In this document: in pieces, positions 8,676 to 17,832 of the stretch
How positions within the stretch are numbered: the stretch's first letter is position 1
How the letters are laid out: every line of letters starts with the position of its first letter
Assembly: GCA_000277445.1 (NCBI GenBank)
Contig: AJWJ01000165.1
Location: forward strand, 1 to 43,154
Length of the DNA stretch: 43,154 nucleotides
Direction of reading: 5' to 3'
Origin: Polysphondylium violaceum
Taxonomy: Eukaryota > Evosea > Eumycetozoa > Dictyosteliales > Dictyosteliaceae
Made by a program: the position numbers and the translations under genes
Notes under the pieces: model-generated
What the model was told of the DNA's origin: nothing
The model's input: the letters and a program-made list of their open reading frames with translations, nothing else
The model's database searches: none

Positions 8676-10867
8676 TTAAAATAATTTTTTATTATTATTG
8701 TTTAAAAAATAATGAAATATATTTTTATATTGAATTGAAAGTATATAATTTTTTAAATAACTATTAAATAAACAAGAATAATTTACATCATTGGTGCTAT
8801 TATTTAAATTAGTTAAACAAGTATTTTTCAAATATAAAATAATTGAACGTGTTAATTTATCTTTAAACAATTCCATTAGAGATGAATTTTTTGAATCAAT
8901 TATATTTGTAAAACAAGATTTATCCAATACCGAATCTGTATTGTTGTATAAAAACTTAATGATATCATTACAGCCCTGTTGGAGTGCACATTGAAAACAG
9001 AGTTGATATTTTACAACTACTTGTTTTTTTTCCAATATTCATAGACGAGTTTTAAAATGTCCAAATTTAAAACTTGACCCAATGCCAATAGAATTTGTTG
9101 AGATGGATAAAAACTATGATTTTCCAATAGATATTTAACAATATCAATCTTGTTACTAGATATTGCTATAAACAATACATCATCCTGAATGACTAGATTT
9201 GGGTTTGATTTTTGTTTTTCTTTGATTAAATAATCTAATAGTTGCAAATCGCCTCGATTGGCTGCATAATAAAATGACCACCAAGAAAATGGAAATCCTT
9301 TTTCTACCAAATCTTTTATAACGTGTAGATTATGAAATTTGCAAGCATTATTTAAAGTATAATCAAATTGTTTAATTCCTTTATCTTGAAGAAAATCTAG
9401 TATCTCTAAATTTAAAGAAATATCTTGAAGTGAAATAATTTTTGAGAAATCCTTTTCATCGGCGCCAATTGCCTCCAATTCTTGATAAAATCTTGAAAAT
9501 ATTTTAAATTTACCTTGAATGATTGTTGATTTGATACAAAGTATTAAATTTCTGTTATCACTTGATGATTGTTCTCTATTGCGTAAAACGGTATCTATAA
9601 AAGGTAAATTTTTATCTGAATAACAAACTTGTTGTAACCAACTAATGGGAACTATATTTTTACGAGAATTGAAATCAATTTCTTTTACCAAATAATTTAA
9701 TACTCGAGGATTACAAAGACTTTCAAATATCATTGGTTTTTCATATTCTATTCTTTGATCTTGATTTACATTTTCCCAAATATAAATAAATACCTCTAAT
9801 CTTAATTTACCTGCTTTTATTAAATTATTACCTTCAATTGGTATACCAATTTCTTTATGAATAAACTTAATCTTTTCCAATGTTATATCTGTTATTATTG
9901 ATAATATATCTATATCATTTAATAAATTATTATTATGATTATTATTATCATTACCATTATCATTATTATTTTTTAGATATAAATCTTTTAAAAAACAAAC
10001 TAAATCTAAATGATTATAAACAAAACAATCTTGAATTGATTTTTTAATTGCTGGTTTATCTATTACTATACCCAATGATTGATTATTAATTATAAATTTT
10101 ATAATATCTAGACAACCATGAATTGAAGAATAATAAAATATTGATTTTATATGATCCAATACTAATTGATTATGAATTTCATAGAGATATTTAAACACTT
10201 GATAATTGTTGAGATATTTTTCAAATAAAACATCAAAGAGTAATGATTCATCTCCATTGAGTTTACAAGAAAACAATAATTTAAATATCTCTAAATTACC
10301 ACTTTTGATTGCTTCTTTTAATATCGTTAAACAATCTTGTCTAGGTAACTGATTGAAATCTATTTTGTCAAATAAAAAGGTCAAGATTTCTAGATTCTTT
10401 GATTCAATGGCTAATATGATTATATATATATTGATTTGATCCAACTGGATATCCAATTGTTTTAATAGATTTAAATTTTCATTGAAGACACACTCTTGAA
10501 TAGATATCGTTGTTGATTTATAAGACATTTGTTTTACATGATTGAAAATCAATTGATTGTCATAGTGACATACAAAATCTAGTATAGGCGGATACTCTAT
10601 GGGATAGTATTCTTGATACCTATCAAAACATATTTTAAACAACTCTAAATCCTTGATGCTAAACAATAGTTTTAAACATGTCAAAGGTGTAAATAAAAGA
10701 AAATGATCTCTAGCAATCATATCTCTTAGTAAACTGTATTGTCTATTCATTAATATCCATTCTAGAGTGATTTCATTATATTTTTTAGATCCTTTGACTT
10801 TTAAATGCTTGAATATATTATATTTTATCCAATTTGATTGAAATATTAATTTGAATAATTGATCCAT
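8676..10867 (-). CDS. Ankyrin-type repeat protein, frame interrupted at an A8 run
   Basis: ATG at 10867. The first frame runs 616 residues to a stop at 9017: degenerate ankyrin units throughout (LEIFKLLFSCKLNG, CLDIIKFIINNQ, LQLLDYLIKEKQ, IDIVKYLLENH), as in the large Dictyostelium family of ~600-750-aa ankyrin proteins beginning with an N-terminal MDQLFKLIFQSNWIKYNIF-type segment. A second open frame to 8676 continues the same repeat pattern (ALQQGCNDIIKFLYNN). The two frames meet at eight A residues (minus strand of 9024-9031); one base more there would make a single protein of about 730 aa. This is a sequencing error, a recent mutation or slippage. Asn-rich insert near residue 300. Confidence 0.75.
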
Positions 10868-11083
10868 AGATATTTAAAAAAAGAGATTAGAAAAAGAAAA
10901 ATTTGTTTGAAAAAAAAATCAAAGAAAAATCGAAAAAAAATAATTCCTCATTTAAAGCTGAACATTGGTGTTTGATGGCTGTACTAGATGAATTTTAGAT
11001 TTTAAAATCACTTCAAAGACAATGGAGTGTTGAATATATTTGTTTTTATTTGGGTAATTTTATTTCTAAAATCCTTTTTATTA

Positions 11084-12587
11084 TTATTTCGAATAGATAA
11101 TAGAAGAAATTAAAGCGACTTCCTTTTGTCTAGTGGCGATTAAAGAAGCTGGGTCATTTGGTTTTGGTGGATATAAATCAGAACAATGAGCACCTTCTGG
11201 AATAATAGAAATTTGAATATTTGGATTGGTGGTTTGTAAAACACCAAGAATGTGCCATGGATCAACTAAACCATTTGGTAAAATAACATTTGAACCTTGG
11301 TAATCAGTAGCACCATAATCTGCAATAATCCAATCAATAGCTGGTTGATATTGGTAACCGGGTGGTCCAAAAATATCAGTACATTGTTGAAGGAAATAAT
11401 CTAGTGTAATTGTACTTGAAAATGGTTGATTTGGTGATTCTCCAACTTGGAAATAACCGTACTCGATGCAAGTCTGCCATGTCCAACTACGAGAGGCAGC
11501 ATTATCACCATTTGGATCAACGTCTTGCATAGATTGAATCATAGAATTATATGAAGAGGTAGTACAATTGGCACCTGAAAAAGTATTGTAACGATTATTA
11601 AAAGAAGCAAAGGCTTGTAATGGATCACCTTGTTCAAGTTGAGCACACATGGTAGTAATATTTGACATGGTGTATTTGTTGTTATCATTGTTGTATTGGA
11701 CAGTTTCGGCAACGCCACCAGATAAAGATTCCATAAAAGTGGCAACATCCAAATCAGTGACGATTGGATCACAAGCATTAAAGATTGATTGAACTGAAGC
11801 TCTATCGTTGGCAAGCATTTGAGTAACGGTAGCAGTGACATTTGCAATGACAGCACTACAAGTTGGACCAACAGAGGTTGAAACGACTTCAAAGTATTCT
11901 GGGAAATCGAGTTGTGGTAAAACTGGAGCGCTAGTAGCAATAGCACCATCGATTAAATGTGGATATTTGAGTCTCATCCAAGCACTTAATGAACCTGAAT
12001 AAGATCCACCAAAACTAATCCATTTACCATTGCCAGTGTTGTATTTTTGAGCAATATATTGTCTAAAGGTAGCATAATCGGCCAAAGCTTGTTGGGTAGT
12101 TAAAAATTTAAGATTCTCTGTTGAAAGGTCTGGTTTTGGCATTGATTTACCATAGAATCTATGTTCAACGGCAACAATCAAAGCATTAAACTTTTGTGCA
12201 TAAAGATTAACAACAAAATGACCTGTAACATAACCAGCAGTAAGTGGTCCTTCACCTCCTAAAACTAAAAAGATTGGTCCTCCTGGTGCATAATAGGTTG
12301 CTAATATTTTAAAAAAATATTAATATTTTATATATCTTTTATGAATTTTTAATATTAATATTACAATTTACATAATATTGTTGTTGGAATGTGTCTGAAT
12401 TTGATGGATCAAAATGATCAACTTGTTGGGTGTACCACATTGGGCTTGGATCAGAAACAGAGGAAGCACTTAATTTATCTACACCTCTGTAATATTTGAG
12501 ACCCTTATTAAGAGCAGAATCGTGACCTAATCTAACTGCATTTGTAACTAAAATAGTTAGAAATAATGATAAAATAATATATTTCAT
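11084..12587 (-). CDS. Serine carboxypeptidase S28 family (Pro-X carboxypeptidase-like)
   Basis: Exon 1 12365-12587, exon 2 11084-12300; 479 aa. The donor GTAATA was chosen because it gives QQQYYVNSTYYAPGGPIF, the usual S28 N-terminal motif. There is a signal peptide (MKYIILSLFLTILVTNA). The catalytic Ser lies in GGSYSGSLSAW (~residue 190), the Asp in NGLVDPWH and the His in EGAHCSDL, completing the triad; HRFYGKS is also diagnostic. Relatives are lysosomal prolyl carboxypeptidase, DPP2 and thymus-specific serine protease, which act on proline-containing peptide ends in acidic compartments. Length matches the family. Probably lysosomal or secreted and used to digest engulfed bacteria. Confidence 0.93.
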
Positions 12588-13268
12588 CTTATTCTTTTTA
12601 TAAATATATATCTATCAATCAAAAAAAACTGTTTAAAAAACGCTGATGCGCGTGATGAAGATTGTTCAGAGTTTTGAAAAAAATAAAAAAATAAAATTCA
12701 AAAAAAAATTTTAAAAAAAGAAAAAAAACAGCAAATGGAACAATTGCATGTGAAAAGTTTTTTGTTTTTTCTGGTTTATGAAAAAATTGTTGCTTTTTAT
12801 TTTCTAAACTGGGAAGTAATAGTATATTTTACAGAATTTTTGTATACATCAATTACTATTTTCTTGGTGTTGGCTATCCGTGTTTATCATCATCATAATT
12901 TGTAACATATTTATGGTGATATTTTAGAAAATAATAATACACTATTTAATTATATGAGAGATATAATTATATCTTTTTCATTATTTATACTTTTTGTTTT
13001 TTCAAAACTTTCTTTTTTAGTGGTACTACTTTTTTAGCATCACGATGAAAACTTTCTTTTCGAACCCAGATATGAGTCTTCTTTACAGTTCAATACAAAT
13101 AATTAACATTAGATATATCTAAAATTTTTTAAAACCAAAAAAAACTATGCATTGTCATCTGTTTTACCACCTTTTCATGTGACTCACTTTAATGACGCAC
13201 CATCTCTATTTACTTGTTATAAAAAACAAAACTAAGCTTACAGTAAAAATGAAAACTAATTAATTAAA
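12588..13268. promoter_or_regulatory. Divergent intergenic region, S28 peptidase / thioredoxin-like gene
   Basis: About 680 bp with both promoters. A short GC-richer patch (GCTGATGCGCGTGATGAAG, ~12642) lies 60 bp upstream of the peptidase gene. The rest is AT-rich with A-runs at 12690-12730. No coding sequence seen. Confidence 0.5.
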
Positions 13269-13733
13269 ATGACTAAAACAACTACAACAATATTAATAAT
13301 AATTTCATTCATTTGTTTAACCTATATGGTATCAATGAATGGGGCAACAATGATTAAAGATTTAGATGATCATTCTTTTTTTCATTCACTCTTAAACAAA
13401 AATGTATTGGTCAACTTTTACGACTCTAGTTGTAAATATTGTATAATGTCGACAAGAAATCTACAATATATTAGTGAGAGATTACAACAAGACAATATTA
13501 ATGTACTAAGAGTAGATTGTGATAAAGAAAAACAACTATGTCATGATTTCAACTCTGATCAACATACTCATAATCATATGAAATTAGTTCTTTATAAAAA
13601 CTTTGTACCAATAGAGTAAGCACATATCTTTTTTCAATCTTTATGATTATATTATTAATTTATTATTATTAGGGTCCCTGATAATTTAGGTTATGAAAGT
13701 TTCATAGAGTTTGTAAAACATGCAATCCTTTAA
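13269..13733 (+). CDS. Short secreted thioredoxin-like protein (CKYC)
   Basis: Exon 1 13269-13615, exon 2 13673-13733; 135 aa. An N-terminal hydrophobic signal peptide (TILIIISFICLTYMVS) is followed by one thioredoxin-like domain: VLVNFYDSSCKYC carries the CXXC active site, then VLRVDCDKEKQLC, and the second exon supplies the final helix (GYESFIEFVKHAIL). The conserved cis-Pro before the fourth strand (usually PT in thioredoxins) is not obvious; the stretch reads HNHMKLVLYKN, so the enzyme is atypical. Probably an ER or secreted thiol-disulfide protein. No KDEL-type retention signal. Confidence 0.8.
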
Positions 13734-14274
13734 TAAATAAACATTTATACAGTCTTTTATGGTATCTTGTTGAACCATCACCACATTAATCATGGTCGTC
13801 ACATGTTTTTTTACTTTTTTCCAACCTAAACAGTCTACTGAAAAGTAGTATTAAGATTTAAAATATTTATTACACCCATCTTGACTAATAATAGACACGA
13901 TTACATCATATTTTAAAAAACAACTGCAAATATGAGAAATTGTAAATAATCAGAAAAAATAAAAAAAAATTCAGTGGAAGGGAAGCAAAAGCTTCTCTTC
14001 TCGAAAAAATAATTTTTTTCAAGCCAAAAATCAAAAACTTTTGATCCCACACAAATATCTGAAAAAATCCGACATACTATTGGCAATTGTAACTCCCACC
14101 GTATTTTTGTTTACTAAATAGGTCGGAAAAGTCATTATTGAAAATATCTCTACTTTTTTTTTTTTTTTTGGTCACACACAGTTGTTGAGTTTGAAAACTA
14201 TAAATATAATTTTAAAACAAACGTCATTCATATTCATTTCATCCAAACAACTACTTTTTATAAATATATACAAA
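13734..14274. promoter_or_regulatory. Upstream region of the NlpC/P60-like gene
   Basis: AT-rich, no gene. Contains a small perfect hairpin GAAGC-AAAA-GCTTC near 13983, a T18 run near 14153-14170, and a TATA-like TATAAATATA about 25 bp before the ATG at 14275. Confidence 0.45.
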
Positions 14275-15512
14275 ATGAAAACCACAACTTTAATTTTCTT
14301 TATTATTGCACTTGTAACTGTACCAATTATCAATGCAGCCTCTGTATCTGAATCTGTAAATCAACTTTTACAATTCAGACGTAGCATCCCAACTCAACCA
14401 TTATCTGTTTGTACCTCTGCCGCCACTGCCGCCAAAGCTCATCAATATTGTAACTGCTGGATTTCCCCATGCCCATGTAATGGCAAAGCTTTAGATCCAC
14501 TAGGTTTAATCACTACCTCTTTTGCCAAATCTGGTCTTGACATTTTTGCCAAATCTGTAGATTCTTTATATAATCGTATGTTGTTTTAATTATTTTTTGA
14601 TGTTAAAACATTTTCTAACTTTTATTCATACACAATTGTAGAAGTAAATATCTAAAGTCTATTTAAATATAATTGCTATTTTTTGTATTAATAAATTTTT
14701 TTAATTTAGCTCCCAGCTTGTGCTGTTAAAATGACACCAGGAACTTACACCAGCTCAGGTCCACACACTAATGCTGGTAATACATGGAAAGTAGAAATCC
14801 CAATTTCTGAATCTACTTCTGGTGGTCAAGGTGCCCCAAGCACTCCATCATTCAATGGAAATGAAGAGATTGGTACTGGTAATGGTGTTTCAAATACTCA
14901 TCGTCCAAAGACTTGTGATCCAAGCAATCTTTCAAATTGTCAAATTGGTGATTTATTCTTTTATTGTGCTCCAGGTTCCCAAGTTTGCCCAAGTCATGGT
15001 AATTATTTATTTTAAAACCTCAACTTTTATTTTTGATACAACTAATTTACTAATAATATTTACAAATTAATTTGACCTCTATAGTTGCCATGCATATTGG
15101 TGATAATAAGATTGCAGAGTATGTATCTAATTTTATTTTACTAAAAACTGTAATATTTAAATACTAATTTAAAAAACTTTAAAGATGTTCAACCAAATCT
15201 TACCATTGCACTGTTAGTGAAGCCTATTCTGAAAATTGTAAATATTTTTTTATTTTTATTTATATTATACACTACCTAATTTTTTATACTAATTAATTTT
15301 GATTACTAAAAAATTATTATTTTAATAATTAATAATACATTTACATTTATTATAAAAAAAGAGTAAGTTTTAAAATCACAAATATATTATATTTTCATCT
15401 TGTATTTTTTTTTTTTCAAAATACTAATATATATTTATGAATTTAAACAGCATGGGTTGTCGTTCAGTTTGTGGATCAAAATAAGAAATTTGAAATATTT
15501 TCTACCCTATGA
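14275..15512 (+). CDS. Secreted Cys-rich protein resembling NlpC/P60, catalytic Cys not seen
   Basis: Exons 14275-14575, 14717-14998, 15085-15118, 15185-15237 and 15451-15512, about 243 aa. There is a signal peptide (MKTTTLIFFIIALVTVPIINA), then a Cys cluster (YCNCWISPCPC). The spliced frame gives NCQIGDLFFYC and CPSHVAMHIGDNKIAEC, which match the NlpC/P60 pattern GDLVFF ... HVGIYIGDGK with its catalytic His. Upstream, LDPLGLITTSFAKSGLDI parallels the family's DCSGLV...F...G motif, but with Pro-Leu where the catalytic Cys-Ser should be. NlpC/P60 enzymes cut bacterial peptidoglycan peptides; this one may be inactive or use another Cys. The last exon is uncertain: the chosen splice ends ...FEIFSTL, while another frame of the same exon gives the Cys-rich MGCRSVCGSK ending at 15484. 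Confidence 0.6.
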
Positions 15513-15625
15513 AGATTAAAGATTTAATAAATTTTAAAAATTCATCATCTATATTGCGCGCCATACAATTTGTAATAATATTAATAAATAGATTCCTTTA
15601 TATATATATTTACAATGAATTTGTT

Positions 15626-16212
15626 TTATTGTTTTTTCTTTTCTTTTTCCAATTGTTGATTTGAATCTAAATTCATTAAAAATAAACCAAACATAATAAA
15701 AGAAGCACCTATCCACCAAACAATGGATAAGGTTTCTTTGAAAAATAACCATCCAAAAAATGCCTAGAATAATCATGATAAATATTAGTTTGTTTATTCA
15801 TCTCTTACTATCATGATAAATACGAAGAGTAATTACTTACAGTAAAGAAAAAGTTACTAGCAGTTGTAATAACAGTTGATGATAATGAATTTGTCGATAA
15901 ATCCATTGCTTTGGCAGCATATCTCCATTGCATTGTGGTGGAAATAAAAATACCAGATATACTAATTGCTCTAATAACTAGATCGATTTGTGTCTGTGAA
16001 ATCAGACTTGATAAAAAGCTAGAATCTACAACAATTTTACCACACACAGAACTCAATGAGGCAAAAATACCACCAATCATACTAAAAATAAATGCCATCT
16101 TTGCATTTGTATTTACAACTGTTGGTTTACTCGTGCTAGCACCAGTGTTGTTTTGTTTGTTTTCTTTTGCTTTATTTTCATTATTTGATCTAGATGTTAC
16201 TTTATTCGACAT
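15626..16212 (-). CDS. TMEM42-like small membrane protein (EamA/DMT relative)
   Basis: Exon 1 15841-16212, exon 2 15626-15763; 169 aa. The N-terminal 35 residues are polar (Asn/Lys/Ser-rich), then four hydrophobic segments: AFIFSMIGGIFASLSSVCGK, an AISISGIFIS segment, SSTVITTASNFFFTAFFGWLFF, and WWIGASFIMFGLFLM. The blocks TASNF...AFFGWLFFKETLSIVWWIG match TMEM42 (TNTASNF...LFGE...WWVG), a half-size relative of drug/metabolite transporters. The Lys-rich C-terminus is probably cytosolic. Substrate unknown. Confidence 0.85.
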
Positions 16213-16666
16213 TCTCTTTACTTGTTGTCTTTCTATCTATCTCTAGTAAAAGATTGTGATGATCAGAAATATGAAAAAAAAATAAAATATAAAAAATAAA
16301 AAATAAAATAAAAAGATTTTATGATTCTTAGAGGACATCTTTGATCAAAGATGAAATCAATACAATTTTGAGTTGAGATTGTGATTGGTCCAAGGTATAT
16401 ATGTAAATAAAGATCTATGATTGACATTGTGAGCTTGAGTATTTAATTTTATACATTGTAATATATGATTATGACCTTTATTTGGAGAAAAAAAAAAAAG
16501 GATAAGGTGTTGTGGAGGTGTTTTAGTTTTAGTTTTGAATCGATTTAAAACTAGTGTTGTGTATATATAAACTTCTATCTATATATATGTAGTTGGATTT
16601 CTTTCTTTTGTATGTTTGTTTGTTGTTGTTATTGAGTATTTATATAATCTAAATTATCTATAATAT
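16213..16666. promoter_or_regulatory. Upstream region of TMEM42-like gene / 3' flank of ndufs6
   Basis: About 450 bp. Contains the promoter of the minus-strand TMEM42-like gene (A-rich run 16272-16315) and, on the right, the 3' UTR of ndufs6. A palindromic TCTTTGATCAAAGA lies at 16336-16349. No gene. Confidence 0.5.
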
Positions 16667-17085
16667 TTAATGATGATGATGACCGTGTTTCTTTACAAAT
16701 CTAAGACCACAGTATCCACATGGAACTGGTTTTTCACTATCAAGGTTAATATAAACCATTGGATGACCTAATGGACCATTACCACCATCACAACCAACTT
16801 TATTAGCTTCAATTTCAACTGGTTTAATTTCATTGATCATTTGTTCTGCTGTTTTTTTTGGCTACAAAAGTATAAAGCTGTTAATATCTATGTGTATTGT
16901 TGAAAACCCACGACTACTATTACTACTGTACGACTATTGGTTAAAGTAGTAGTGATCGTAACAAAGTAAACACATACAGTAACATTATAAATATCAGAAC
17001 GTGGTTCGTTGAAGCTGAGAGCAGGGCCTACTGGTTTAATAGCAGCCCAAAGTCTTTGTGTAAAACCTCTTACAATATTGGACAT
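16667..17085 (-). CDS. ndufs6: NADH:ubiquinone oxidoreductase subunit NDUFS6 (13 kDa, zinc-binding)
   Basis: Exon 1 16978-17085, exon 2 16667-16861; 100 aa. The N-terminus is basic and amphipathic (MSNIVRGFTQRLWAAIK), suiting a mitochondrial presequence. The zf-CHCC domain is clear: VGCDGGNGPLGHPMVYINL and PVPCGYCGLRF carry the Cys-X9-His-X~15-Cys-X2-Cys zinc ligands. NDUFS6 sits in the N-module of complex I on the matrix side and is needed late in assembly. The C-terminus ends with His-Gly-His-His-His-His. It is divergent from the small Lys-rich gene at 17418, sharing about 330 bp. Confidence 0.93.
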
Positions 17086-17417
17086 TATTATTATTCTTAT
17101 TACTATATAAGCAAATGTAAAGAAAAAACAGAAATGAATACAAAAAAAAAAAATCAAAAAAAAAAAAAGACAAAAAAAAAAAAAAAAATCGAATTCGATC
17201 AAGGTGATATACACTTTTTTTTGTTTATTTATAAGATTATTACCAAAAAAGCATGTTAGTTTTTAAATATTTAATGGGGCAAAATAAAAATCAGTGTAGT
17301 TCTTTTTTTTTTTTTCTTAAGAAGACTATTGTATTGAAATTTAAATTCTCATTTTTCCCAAAAAAAAGACTATAAAAAAACCTCCCGGTACCAACTCATT
17401 TTTTCAGATATTATAAA
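17086..17417. promoter_or_regulatory. Shared divergent promoter, ndufs6 / small Lys-rich gene
   Basis: Contains long A-runs (17148-17188), a T-run (17304-17315) and ACCTCCCGGTACCAACTC at about 17381, a GC-rich island with a GGTACC palindrome about 25 bp upstream of the plus-strand ATG. A similar GGTACCC palindrome occurs in the ancA promoter region. Confidence 0.55.
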
Positions 17418-17729
17418 ATGGTAAATATAAAAAAAACCAACCAATTCAAGATAAAAGAAAGAGTTAAAAAAGTATCATCTATAGAAAAAGATAAAATTTT
17501 ATCCAAAACATTGGTCCCAAACAAAGAATCTAAAGAAACCAACAACAATACCGTTTTAGAAGAAACCAAGAAACGTATGGATCAATTTATGAAGCAATTG
17601 AATGAAAAAGTTTTAAAATCCAATGATGAAGGTGATGAACAACAAAAGTCTAAAAAGTTGAAATTAAATAATGATAGTACCACTCCTACTATAAAGTTTG
17701 AAGATCTTTATCTTGTTTTTAAAGATTAA
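17418..17729 (+). CDS. Small Lys-rich protein, unknown function
   Basis: Single exon, 103 aa, ATG preceded by AAA. Highly basic N-terminal half (NQFKIKERVKKVSSIEK), then a predicted amphipathic helix (LEETKKRMDQFMKQLNEKV), a Lys-rich nuclear-localisation-like KSKKLK, and a conserved-looking end (IKFEDLYLVFKD). The layout is faintly like small ribosome-biogenesis factors such as RBIS, but the similarity is too weak to assign. The divergent promoter, coding composition and good upstream context support a real gene. Confidence 0.7.
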   Translation: MVNIKKTNQFKIKERVKKVSSIEKDKILSKTLVPNKESKETNNNTVLEETKKRMDQFMKQLNEKVLKSNDEGDEQQKSKKLKLNNDSTTPTIKFEDLYLVFKD

Positions 17730-17832
17730 AACAAATTGTATAATAATAAATACCTCTTGTATATATATCTATATAAATATTATAAATAAATTACATGTTT
17801 TTTTATTTTTTATTTCTGTTTTTTTAAATAAT

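Noticed and set aside
11539-11949. Minus-strand 136-codon open frame
   Set aside because: It overlaps the S28 peptidase in another frame and is hydrophobic low-complexity sequence.
15911-16246. Plus-strand 111-codon open frame
   Set aside because: Antisense to the TMEM42-like exon; no independent support.
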